DNA of 14,920 nt from Spirochaetota bacterium. GTDB taxonomy: Bacteria; Spirochaetota; UBA4802; UBA5550. Positions 1-6,282 of this stretch are shown here, piece after piece (position 1 is the first letter of the stretch; every line of letters begins with the position of its first letter). Below the pieces are notes generated by a model. That model had not been told where the DNA came from and did no database searches. It worked only from the letters and a program-made list of their open reading frames with translations. Position numbers and translations under genes: made by a program. The stretch is taken from the NCBI GenBank assembly GCA_022704585.1, contig JAKJGD010000006.1, positions 1 through 14,920 of the forward strand, given 5' to 3'.

Positions 1-1137
1 CCGGGCCTCGACCTTCCCGATTCGTCGGCCCTGTCCGAGCCGATCCTCGCCAATGCGCGGGACTACCTGAACAGGGCGGCCGTCATCATCCTGCTCCTGG
101 AGAACCCGGCGCCCGCCCCGTTCGACATGGACCTGGCGGAGATCGTCCGCAAGCTCTCCGTGCCGACGATCATTGTCGTGAACAAGATGGACGGGACCGA
201 GCACCTCGAGAACATGACGAACTTCTTCGAGATGGGGTTCCAGGACATCGTCCCCGTGTCCGCGAAAACGGGCTTTAACCTCCCGCTCCTCCTGGACAAG
301 GTGCTGGACTTACTCCCTGTCAGGAAAACTGCCCGGGCCGGATCGGACCTGAAGCTGACCATCGTGGGACGGCCCAACTCCGGTAAATCGACCCTGCTGA
401 ATTCGCTCCTGGGGTACACCAGGGCGGTCGTCTCGGATATTCCCGGCACCACGCGTGATTCCATCGACGAGGAGTTCAATTTCAAGCAGAAGAAGATCAC
501 CGTCATTGACACGGCAGGCATCAGGAAGAAAAGCCGCATAACAGATAGCATCGATTTTTATTCTCTCACCCGCACCATCGATTCCATAAAGCGGAGCGAC
601 GTCGTGGTCCATCTCATTGACGCCGAGGCGGGCCTTACCGAAACGGATAAAAAGATTTCGGACGAGATCATTGATGCGAACAAGCCGGTCATCATCGCAA
701 TTAACAAATGGGACCTCATAGAAAAAGACCATAAAACCTTTGACGCGTTTAAAGAGCGCCTGGTGTACGATTTCTATAAAGCGGGCGATTACCCCATCAT
801 ATCGGTTTCCGCGCAGAACAAACTGCGGATACACCGGATCATTGATACCGCCCTGGCGCTCAAGGAAAAAGCGTCGCGAAAGATCGAGACCCCGAAGCTG
901 AACCGCCTTATAGCGCAGATACAGGACTCCCGGCGCATCCCCCAGCTCCAGAGCACCATAAGGATATACTATGCCACCCAGACCGACACGGTCCCCCCCC
1001 GGTTCAAGCTTTTTGTCAATAACCCGGCACATTTCAGGAAGGATATAGTCCGTTATTTCGAAAAATCCCTGCAAAAAGAGCTGGATCTCAAGGGCATACC
1101 CATCGTAATCAGTATTGAAGGAAAAAAGAAAAAATAA
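1..1137 (+). CDS. der: Ribosome biogenesis GTPase Der (EngA), 5'-truncated by the window edge
   Basis: Der is a tandem-GTPase protein that binds the 50S subunit and is required for its late assembly. The reading frame is open from base 1 and 378 residues are visible. Der proteins are usually about 440-490 residues, so most of the first G domain is missing to the left. The visible part starts inside that domain and retains its NKMD (G4) and SAK (G5) motifs. The second G domain follows complete, with the P-loop GRPNSGKST, a TT motif in PGTTRD, DTAGI (G3) and NKWD (G4). The rest is the C-terminal KH-like domain, ending in a lysine run. The P-loop has Ser where GRPNVGKS is common. The apparent ATG at 127 is internal and not the true start. 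No intrinsic terminator is evident downstream. Family assignment is secure. Confidence 0.97.
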   Translation, partial: PGLDLPDSSALSEPILANARDYLNRAAVIILLLENPAPAPFDMDLAEIVRKLSVPTIIVVNKMDGTEHLENMTNFFEMGFQDIVPVSAKTGFNLPLLLDKVLDLLPVRKTARAGSDLKLTIVGRPNSGKSTLLNSLLGYTRAVVSDIPGTTRDSIDEEFNFKQKKITVIDTAGIRKKSRITDSIDFYSLTRTIDSIKRSDVVVHLIDAEAGLTETDKKISDEIIDANKPVIIAINKWDLIEKDHKTFDAFKERLVYDFYKAGDYPIISVSAQNKLRIHRIIDTALALKEKASRKIETPKLNRLIAQIQDSRRIPQLQSTIRIYYATQTDTVPPRFKLFVNNPAHFRKDIVRYFEKSLQKELDLKGIPIVISIEGKKKK

Positions 1138-1239
1138 CCGCTTTTTGATTGCAATTTTTTTTGGTATCCCCGCAGAGTGTACGCACAGCGGCTATTATGC
1201 TGTCCCACAGCAGGTGTAACGCGAGACAATCATAGGACC

Positions 1240-1245
1240 GGGGGG
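1240..1245 (+). promoter_or_regulatory. Ribosome binding site of the PilZ-domain gene
   Basis: A run of six G residues precedes the ATG at 1251 with a spacer of five bases. This is the only purine-rich tract upstream, and it supports that start codon. Confidence 0.5.
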
Positions 1246-1250
1246 ATCAT

Positions 1251-1601
1251 ATGATATTCGGCAAGAAATCATCAAAGAACAATCGTACATATCCGCGCGC
1301 GGATTTTTACCAGCCATCGTACTTCATAGTCGACAGCAATGTCAACAGGGCAACCGCGGAATGCTGGTTCAACAACATCTCGCTCGGCGGAGTGGCCTTT
1401 GAAAGCGAGCAGCCCGGGCTGGAAGACGCGGTGGTAAGCATCCTGTATAAAATCGGGCCGCATATGCGGAAAGACAGGCTTGCGGTACGGTTCGCGAAGA
1501 AGCTCATGACGAGATGGCGGTACGGGTGCCAGTTTACCGACCCGGACCCGCAGAGGAACGAGCTGATAGCCCGCTATGTAGACCAGAAACAGGGCGCGTA
1601 G
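1251..1601 (+). CDS. Small PilZ-domain protein, putative cyclic-di-GMP effector
   Basis: This is a 116-residue soluble protein with no signal peptide or membrane segment. PilZ domains are marked by an N-terminal arginine-containing segment followed about 20-30 residues later by a (D/N)xSxxG motif. Here a YPRADF segment is followed by NISLGGVAFE at about residues 42-51, and the remainder (SILYKIGP, ARKLMTRWRYGCQF-like strands) fits the PilZ beta barrel. The usual RxxxR motif is not fully present, so c-di-GMP binding is inferred rather than certain. The start has a G-rich ribosome binding site. The gene stands alone, codirectional with der 113 bases upstream and convergent with recR, only six bases beyond its stop. 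Single-domain PilZ proteins typically modulate motility, secretion or polysaccharide machinery, but the partner cannot be told from this context. Confidence 0.72.
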   Translation: MIFGKKSSKNNRTYPRADFYQPSYFIVDSNVNRATAECWFNNISLGGVAFESEQPGLEDAVVSILYKIGPHMRKDRLAVRFAKKLMTRWRYGCQFTDPDPQRNELIARYVDQKQGA

Positions 1602-1607
1602 CCCGCG

Positions 1608-2204
1608 CTACATCTTCACCCTCCCTTCTATCGACCTGATGATGGTCGCGTTATCCGCGAACTCGAGGTCCGCCCCGACGGGCAGACCGTGCGCAATCCG
1701 CGTCACCATGATCCCGAACGGGTTGAGGAGCCGCGCGATATAGAGCGCGGTCGCGTCGCCCTCGACCGAGGGGTTGAGCGCCAGTATCACCTCGCGGACC
1801 CCGCCGTCCCTGCACTTCTCGACGAGCGGCACGATGTTCAGATCATCGGGCCCGATTCCGTCCAGCGGCGATATGAGCCCGCCGGTGACATGATACAGGC
1901 CGCTGTACTCGCCGGTCCCCTCGATGGTGATCGCGTCCTTGGCATCTTCCACGGCGCAGACCACGCTGCGGTCCCGTCCCCCGTCCAGGCAGATGGAACA
2001 GATCTCGCCGTCGGATATGCCGCCGCACAGACGGCAGGTAAAGATGTTCAGTTTCATCTCGACCATGGCACGCGCCAGGCCTTCTACGTCCTCCCGCGGC
2101 ATTCCCAGTATATGGAAGGCGATCCGCGACGCGCTCTTTGGCCCGATGCCGGGCAGCTTCGCGAACTTACGTATCATGGTGTCCAGGTATGAGGAGGACT
2201 TCAT
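1608..2204 (-). CDS. recR: Recombination mediator protein RecR
   Basis: RecR acts with RecO (and RecF) to load RecA on SSB-coated single-stranded DNA during gap repair. The 198-residue length is the family norm. The domains are in the expected order: a helix-hairpin-helix at about residues 12-30 (KLPGIGPKSASR), a four-cysteine zinc motif at C57, C60, C69 and C72, then a Toprim domain with the conserved Glu in CAVEDAKD near residue 86 and the YHVTGG segment. The ATG at 2204 is nine bases after the ybaB stop with an AGGGA tract upstream, so recR is the last gene of the dnaX-ybaB-recR operon, an arrangement widely conserved in bacteria. Its stop lies only six bases from that of the convergent PilZ gene. 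No T-tract terminator is seen. Confidence 0.97.
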   Translation of the reverse strand: MKSSSYLDTMIRKFAKLPGIGPKSASRIAFHILGMPREDVEGLARAMVEMKLNIFTCRLCGGISDGEICSICLDGGRDRSVVCAVEDAKDAITIEGTGEYSGLYHVTGGLISPLDGIGPDDLNIVPLVEKCRDGGVREVILALNPSVEGDATALYIARLLNPFGIMVTRIAHGLPVGADLEFADNATIIRSIEGRVKM

Positions 2205-2213
2205 CGCCGGTCC

Positions 2214-2537
2214 CTATTTGAGAAAGTCGCCGAGCCCGGGAATATTGAGCCCGCCGGTGAGCTTGCCCATCTCCGAGACGGAGAAGTCCTTCAGCTCCGC
2301 GACGGCCCCGTTCACCGCCGCCAGCACCGCTTTCTCGAGGTCGCGCGGCGAGGCGCTTTTCTGGAAACTCGGGTCTATGGACAGCGACACGAGACGGTAA
2401 TCGCCGCTCACGACGGCCTTTACCAAACCCTCGGGGCTCGTCCCTTCCCGCGTCGCACCGGTTATCTTTTTCTGCGCATTCTTGAAATCCTTCTGGAGCT
2501 TCATCAAATTGCCCAGCTCGCCCAGCCCCTTCAACAT
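2214..2537 (-). CDS. ybaB: YbaB/EbfC-family nucleoid-associated protein
   Basis: This is a small DNA-binding protein of the YbaB/EbfC family, which forms homodimers and coats or bridges DNA. About 107 residues matches the family. The N-terminal helix is rich in Gln and Lys (MKLQKDFKNAQKK), followed by GxxKAVVSGDYRLVSLSIDP, typical of the family core, and a Gly/Leu-rich tail. Two starts compete. A GTG at 2540 overlaps the dnaX stop as GTGA, and an ATG at 2537 gives a TGATG overlap. The AAGGAG tract lies four bases from the GTG but seven from the ATG, so the ATG is preferred. Either way translation is coupled to dnaX. The gene is almost always found between dnaX and recR, as here. Confidence 0.93.
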   Translation of the reverse strand: MLKGLGELGNLMKLQKDFKNAQKKITGATREGTSPEGLVKAVVSGDYRLVSLSIDPSFQKSASPRDLEKAVLAAVNGAVAELKDFSVSEMGKLTGGLNIPGLGDFLK

Positions 2538-4333
2538 CACTTTTCTCCTTTGTCAATTATCTGGCCGTGAAAGGCATTCCGTATCTTTTCAACCGCCGGG
2601 TTCGCCGGCTCGAATTCATTCGCACCCGGGTTTTTCAGCATCTCTGCCTCCGGAAGCGGGATATGCTCCTCGCTGTCGGGAGCGTTCGCACCCTTCACCG
2701 GCTGACGCGCGCTCCCCGCTGCCGCCCCCGGTCCCGCCACGGGCCCGGGGCCGCCCACCGCTATACGCAGGGTACTGCCGTAGAGGGACGACATCTCGCG
2801 TTTGATGAGCTCCAGGTTGTCTTTTTCCAGGATGCGCGAATAGTACGCATGGTCCGCTCCTCCCGGGTAGGTTATGTACAGCGTTTCGCCTTCGAGCCGC
2901 ACCGATGACGGCTGGAGCACGCAGTGCAGGTACTGCTTCGTGTCCTTTATCGATTTGAGGAACTCTTCCCACTGACGGAATATTTTTTCGGGCGACGGCG
3001 ACGGACGCGCACCCGCTCCGGCTTCCGGGGGCTGCTGCTGCGCCGCCGGACCGCCGCCACGCTGAACGGAAGCCGGCTTTCCGGCTGAAGCCTGACGGGA
3101 AGCCGGCCCCGGCACGGGCGATCGGGGAGGCGCCGGTGCCTGTGTTCCCGTACGGCCTCCCGCGGCCGCCCCGCCCGCCGGCGCGGCCCCGTCGAGCCGG
3201 CTGATGATAGAAGAGATCGACGGCGCCGTCTTCACGGCAACCATGTCCAGCAGGGCCATCTCGAGATTGATCCGCTCGTTATTGGAATATTTCAGATCCG
3301 ACTGGAGCTCGTCCGCGATGCGGAACATCAGGGACAGCTCTTCGTCGAAAAACCGCGATGCCGCGTCATTCACCATCGAGATCTCCTGGTCCGACAGGCC
3401 AAGCAGCTCGTTGAGGGACACGCCGTTGCGCATGAGGCGGATGGTACGTATCATGTCGAGCAGCCCGTTCACGTACCGGGGGATGTCCGCGCCCATGATG
3501 GAGATCCGGTGAACCTCCGCCATCACGGCCGCGGTGTCCGCCGCCGCGATGGAGCCCAGGAGGACCGCGTAGCTTTCAACCGGCACGATGCCGAGTATCG
3601 AGAGCGCGTCCATCTCGCTGATCTCGGTGTCGCCGCCCTTGCGCGAATCCGAGAAGGAGATGACCTGGTCCATCAGGGACTGGGCGTCGCGCATCGATCC
3701 CTCCGCCGCCCGGGCGATCGGGAAGAGCGCCCGGTCCGAAACGCGGTACCCTTCGTGCTGGATAATGTTCTTCAGCTGGCGGACAATCGGATCCACTGGG
3801 ATCTTCTTGAAAAAATATTTCTGGCAGCGCGAGAGGATCGTGTCCGGAACCTGGTGCGCCTCCGTCGTGGCGAAGATGAACACGACATGGGGCGGCGGCT
3901 CTTCCAGCGTTTTGAGGAGGGCGTTGAATGCCTCCTTGGTGAGCATGTGGACTTCATCGATAATGTAGATCTTGTACTTCGCCTTTACCGGGGCGAAGTT
4001 GACGTTTTCCCGGAGCTCGCGGATATCGTTGACGCCGCGGTTTGACGCGCCGTCGATCTCGATCACGTCGAAGGACATGCTGTTACGGATCTCGCGGCAG
4101 TTGTCGCATTCGCCGCAGGGGCTTGGCGTGGGCCCCGTCTCGCAGTTGAGGGCCTTCGCGAGGATGCGGGCCATGGTCGTCTTCCCGGTGCCGCGCGGGC
4201 CGGAAAAAAGATACGCATGGGACACGCGTCCCTTCTCGATGCTGTTCTTCAGCGTCTTGGATACATGGTCCTGGTACACCACTTCTTCAAATTTCTGGGG
4301 ACGCCATTTCCTGGCAGTGACCTGGTAGGACAT
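2537..4333 (-). CDS. dnaX: DNA polymerase III subunits gamma/tau (clamp loader)
   Basis: This is the ATPase subunit of the replicative clamp loader, which opens and loads the beta clamp and, as tau, links the polymerase to the helicase. It has 598 residues. The N-terminal AAA+ module shows a Walker A motif GPRGTGKTT at residues 45-53, a four-cysteine zinc motif at C64, C73, C76 and C79, Walker B IIDEVH at 124-129, and the SRC arginine finger at 168-170. Domain III follows to about residue 370, then a Pro/Ala/Gly/Gln-rich linker (about 375-440), a tau-like globular segment (about 445-530) and a second low-complexity stretch. No A- or T-rich slippery heptamer was seen in the linker, so a frameshifted gamma form is not evident. 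The ATG at 4333 has an AGGGA tract ten bases upstream. The leader back to tRNA-Ser(GGA) is only 36 bases. Confidence 0.97.
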   Translation of the reverse strand: MSYQVTARKWRPQKFEEVVYQDHVSKTLKNSIEKGRVSHAYLFSGPRGTGKTTMARILAKALNCETGPTPSPCGECDNCREIRNSMSFDVIEIDGASNRGVNDIRELRENVNFAPVKAKYKIYIIDEVHMLTKEAFNALLKTLEEPPPHVVFIFATTEAHQVPDTILSRCQKYFFKKIPVDPIVRQLKNIIQHEGYRVSDRALFPIARAAEGSMRDAQSLMDQVISFSDSRKGGDTEISEMDALSILGIVPVESYAVLLGSIAAADTAAVMAEVHRISIMGADIPRYVNGLLDMIRTIRLMRNGVSLNELLGLSDQEISMVNDAASRFFDEELSLMFRIADELQSDLKYSNNERINLEMALLDMVAVKTAPSISSIISRLDGAAPAGGAAAGGRTGTQAPAPPRSPVPGPASRQASAGKPASVQRGGGPAAQQQPPEAGAGARPSPSPEKIFRQWEEFLKSIKDTKQYLHCVLQPSSVRLEGETLYITYPGGADHAYYSRILEKDNLELIKREMSSLYGSTLRIAVGGPGPVAGPGAAAGSARQPVKGANAPDSEEHIPLPEAEMLKNPGANEFEPANPAVEKIRNAFHGQIIDKGEK

Positions 4334-4369
4334 GTGTAGTTGTTTCCCTATGATGAAGTAGGACCGCTT

Positions 4370-4454
4370 CGGAAAGGGAGGGATTCGAACCCTCGGTAAC
4401 TTACGCTACACACGATTTCCAATCGTGCCCCTTCGGCCTCTCGGGCACCTTTCC
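4370..4454 (-). tRNA. tRNA-Ser (anticodon GGA)
   Basis: This is an 85-base class II tRNA. The acceptor stem GGAAAGG pairs fully with CCTTTCC, with discriminator G. The anticodon stem CACGA/TCGTG encloses the loop TTGGAAA, giving anticodon GGA (reads UCC and UCU). A long variable arm and the T-loop GGTTCGAATCC are present, as expected for serine tRNA. The bases after the discriminator are AAG, so CCA must be added after transcription. It sits 36 bases upstream of dnaX on the same strand with no terminator between. Confidence 0.96.
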
Positions 4455-4506
4455 TGATATATGCTATTCCGTCCGGCGGCTTCCGGCCGACGGGCGTCAT
4501 TTACAG

Positions 4507-4592
4507 CGGAGAGGGAGGGATTCGAACCCTCGGTGAGCAAAGCCCACAACGATTTTCGAGACCGTCCCCTTCGACCTCTCGGGCACCTCTCC
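4507..4592 (-). tRNA. tRNA-Ser (anticodon CGA)
   Basis: This is an 86-base class II tRNA. The acceptor arms GGAGAGG/CCTCTCC are fully paired, with discriminator G. The anticodon stem ACGGT/ATCGT (one G-T pair) holds the loop CTCGAAA, giving anticodon CGA (reads UCG). It has a long variable arm and a standard T-loop, and no encoded CCA. It lies 52 bases upstream of tRNA-Ser(GGA) on the same strand and shares its D-arm and T-arm sequence, consistent with an old tandem duplication. Confidence 0.95.
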
Positions 4593-4684
4593 TCGGGATT
4601 ATGCTGCGGCCCGCGCGCCCGCGCGATCGTCCGTTGCACCATCCAGATAACTCTTATTGAGAAATGACGTTATTTGTAAAGTAT

Positions 4685-4713
4685 TTTTTACGCATAATTA
4701 TGACAGATTGCAA
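4685..4713 (-). promoter_or_regulatory. Candidate sigma-70 promoter for the tRNA-Ser/dnaX unit
   Basis: On the minus strand TTGCAA (-35, four of six consensus bases) and TAAAAA (-10, four of six) are separated by 17 bases. They lie about 93 bases upstream of tRNA-Ser(CGA). The region is A+T-rich, so chance matches are likely and the call is weak. Confidence 0.25.
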
Positions 4714-4810
4714 TATGTGTTGCAATAAAGGAAGAGATGATTCAATGGATAGTTTTTTACCAGTTTAACAGTATAAACCATCGCGCATTTACTGCAACAT
4801 GACCAGTAAA

Positions 4811-4957
4811 TTACTTAGGCTTAATCCATTGTAATTGTAATTCCAGCCCATCGGCAGGCCCGGGATAAGTTGCAATGGGAAACGATTGGCCAATAGAATT
4901 AATAATAAGCCACCGTACAGTGGTTTTTGTATTGAATTCTTGGATTTGATATCCCAT
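4811..4957 (-). CDS. Possible 48-residue small ORF or gene remnant
   Basis: An ATG at 4957 opens 48 codons ending at TAA 4811. The product is plausible as protein: it begins MGYQIQEFNTK, has a central hydrophobic segment WLIINSIG and ends with LELQLQWIKPK, a charged and aromatic composition that is less repetitive than random A+T-rich translation. No Shine-Dalgarno sequence is visible, and an in-frame TGA lies just upstream of the start. It could equally be the 3' end of a decayed gene whose upstream part is in another frame. An overlapping 68-codon ORF in the next frame (4789-4995) is an alternative reading. I do not recognise either product. Confidence 0.22.
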   Translation of the reverse strand: MGYQIQEFNTKTTVRWLIINSIGQSFPIATYPGPADGLELQLQWIKPK

Positions 4958-5024
4958 ATGTGTTCAGACAAGGCCCATTGTGCCGCCTGAGCCATAACCG
5001 GGAGGAGGCTTCAATATTAATTAT

Positions 5025-5366
5025 GTGTTTAAAATTTACCCGCATAATATTAAAGAATTATATTATTCAGATTTAGATTGCAACAATAAAGGTCTTATTA
5101 ATTCAAATGAAATCATCGCTATTATTTCTGAATTAACCTCAACAGATTACAATAAAAACCTTCCTCGTCCAGAACGTGGCGGCGATTGTTCCTATATCGA
5201 TTTTAAAATTATCTTTAAAGACAATAAAACACTATGTTTATTCTGTTGTCTTGATAAAAAACAAAATTTGATTTATTTAAGCAGAAATTACCGCAAACAT
5301 ACATATGATGCTACATATAAAGATGCAAAAAATTACATCGCCTTTATTGAAAAGATCAAGAAATGA
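5025..5366 (+). CDS. Hypothetical protein, 113 residues, in an A+T-rich islet
   Basis: I do not recognise this protein. It is 113 residues, probably cytosolic, with no signal peptide or membrane helix, rich in Asn, Lys, Ile and Tyr, and has a cysteine pair (LFCCLDKK) near residue 75. A strand-rich middle (SYIDFKIIFKDNKTLCLF, then KQNLIYLSRNYRK) is followed by a terminal helix ending in EKIKK. The codon composition is far more A+T-rich than any neighbour, suggesting recent acquisition. The annotated start is GTG at 5025. A strong GGAGGAG tract at 5001-5007 is about 17 bases away, too far for that start, while an in-frame ATT at 5016 would be optimally spaced. The true start is therefore uncertain. 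Small A+T-rich orphan genes like this often turn out to be immunity or defence-associated proteins, but nothing here shows that. Confidence 0.6.
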   Translation: MFKIYPHNIKELYYSDLDCNNKGLINSNEIIAIISELTSTDYNKNLPRPERGGDCSYIDFKIIFKDNKTLCLFCCLDKKQNLIYLSRNYRKHTYDATYKDAKNYIAFIEKIKK

Positions 5367-5440
5367 TTCCCCAGCACCAGTAATTTTTTTACTCTTTCAG
5401 AGCATACAGAGATATCAAATTATACTTATTCGTAATGAGA

Positions 5441-5495
5441 GATTGAAGATTGCTTCGTCGTCCCGATTGCATCGGGACTCCTCGCAATGACAAAC
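5441..5495. repeat. Palindromic dispersed-repeat-like element A
   Basis: The core TCCCGAT-TGC-ATCGGGA (5461-5477) is a perfect seven-base inverted repeat, flanked by ATTGC at 5449-5453 and GCAAT at 5484-5488. Read on the minus strand, the element encodes the peptide string CHCEESRCNRDDEAI. From memory, this string recurs in many bacterial genomes as a spurious translation of a short interspersed palindromic repeat. Only one copy is in this window, so repetition is inferred. Confidence 0.6.
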
Positions 5496-5540
5496 AGGAT
5501 TAAATTCAATCAGTATATTCAAAGAATAATTGAGATGCTG

Positions 5541-5572
5541 TATGGATCCCCGCTTCCGCGGAGATGACACGG
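5541..5572. repeat. Palindromic dispersed-repeat-like element B
   Basis: The segment ATCCCCGC followed by GCGGAGAT forms an eight-base stem with one mismatch over a tiny loop. On the minus strand it translates as SSPRKRGSIQ, another peptide that I recall as the hallmark of a widespread short palindromic repeat of the GGATTCCCGC...GCGGGAATGAC type. It sits 50 bases from element A and just beyond the adk stop. Only a single copy is seen here. Confidence 0.55.
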
Positions 5573-5587
5573 AGTAATAATCTAACG

Positions 5588-6235
5588 TTATTGCCCGACT
5601 CGCGCAGCAATGGCCTCGATCACCGGCTCGGGCTTGAGCGACGGCACCGACATGAACGCGGGATCGTTCCGGTAATAATCGATCAGGGGCGCGGTCTTTT
5701 CCGCGTAGGTCACGAGCCGCTGCCTGATCGCCTCCTCGGTCTCGTCGTCGCGCTGGACCGTCGGGCTGCCGCACTTGTCGCACACGCCTTCCTTCTTCGA
5801 GGGCTTCGTGTAGATGTTGTAGATCGCCTGGCAATCCCTGTTCGAGCAGGTCCGCCGCGAGGTGAGCCGCCGGATGATGACGTCCTCCGGGACTTCCAGG
5901 TTGACCACCGCGTCGATATTCATGGAGAGAGCGGCCAGCATCTTTTTCAGCGACTCTGCCTGTCCGATGGTTCGGGGGAACCCGTCGAGTATGAAGCCGG
6001 TGCGGCAGTCCTCTTCCTGGAGCCGTTTTTCCATGATCGCCAGGATGAGCTCGTCGGGAACAAGATCTCCCCGCTTCATGAATCCGGCCGCTTCCAGGCC
6101 GGGACCGGTACCGGCCGCGACCGCGCTGCGGAGTATGTCTCCCGTCGATATCTGGCGTATGCCGTACCGTGCGGTGAGCAGCTCCGCGACCGTTCCCTTG
6201 CCCGCACCGGGCGCTCCCAGGAGGATGATTCTCAT
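5588..6235 (-). CDS. adk: Adenylate kinase with zinc-type LID domain
   Basis: Adenylate kinase catalyses ATP + AMP = 2 ADP in the cytosol and sets the adenylate balance. The 215-residue length is that of long-form bacterial enzymes. The P-loop GAPGAGKGT is at residues 7-15, the AMP-binding TGDILR at 31-36 and DGFPRT at 84-89. The LID (about 123-160) carries four cysteines, C130, C135, C152 and C155, marking the zinc-binding variant, although the first pair is CSNRDC rather than the usual CxxC spacing. The ATG at 6235 has an AGGGA tract nine bases upstream. The gene follows ndk by 47 bases on the same strand, so the two nucleotide kinases are probably cotranscribed. In many bacteria adk sits in the ribosomal protein cluster. 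Here it does not. Confidence 0.96.
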   Translation of the reverse strand: MRIILLGAPGAGKGTVAELLTARYGIRQISTGDILRSAVAAGTGPGLEAAGFMKRGDLVPDELILAIMEKRLQEEDCRTGFILDGFPRTIGQAESLKKMLAALSMNIDAVVNLEVPEDVIIRRLTSRRTCSNRDCQAIYNIYTKPSKKEGVCDKCGSPTVQRDDETEEAIRQRLVTYAEKTAPLIDYYRNDPAFMSVPSLKPEPVIEAIAARVGQ

Positions 6236-6282
6236 GACCGGTATCCCTTTGCCGTACGATTGGTTTTTGCGTTAAAGGCGGT

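Larger units (their letters stand above)
4593..5024. other. A+T-rich non-coding stretch upstream of the tRNA-Ser genes
   Basis: Base composition shifts sharply to A+T within about 60 bases of the tRNA 5' end. Apart from the candidate tRNA promoter and a possible 48-codon minus-strand ORF (4811-4957), no gene is recognised. The octamer TTGCAATA occurs twice, 12 bases apart, at 4708-4727. No integrase, transposase or tRNA-derived direct repeat was found. Confidence 0.5.

Noticed and set aside
310..1074. Long minus-strand open frame opposite der
   Set aside because: The der frame shows clear GTPase motifs throughout. The opposite frame has no recognisable domain and is a coding shadow.
1138..1190. 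Terminator after der
   Set aside because: A run of eight T follows AATTGCAAT-like sequence, but no stable G+C stem precedes it.
3000..3220. Programmed frameshift site in dnaX giving a short gamma form
   Set aside because: The linker region is G+C-rich with no A-run or T-run slippery heptamer.
4455..4506. Possible SRP RNA gene between tRNA-Ser and dnaX, by analogy with Bacillus
   Set aside because: The spacers are only 52 and 36 bases and lack the GGAA/GCAG-loop Alu or helix 8 sequence. An imperfect CCGTC/GACGG hairpin is present but is too small.
4406..4642. Open frames across the tRNA-Ser genes
   Set aside because: They translate tRNA sequence. The repeated peptide RCPRGRRG simply reflects the two similar tRNAs.
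4593..5440. Integrative element inserted at tRNA-Ser
   Set aside because: The islet lies on the 5' side of the tRNA genes, no integrase is present, and no copy of the tRNA 3' end was found at the far edge.
5415..5834. 139-codon minus-strand open frame at the adk 3' end
   Set aside because: It is a frame-shifted shadow of adk continued into the two palindromic repeats. The CHCEESRC and SPRKRGSI strings are typical artefacts.
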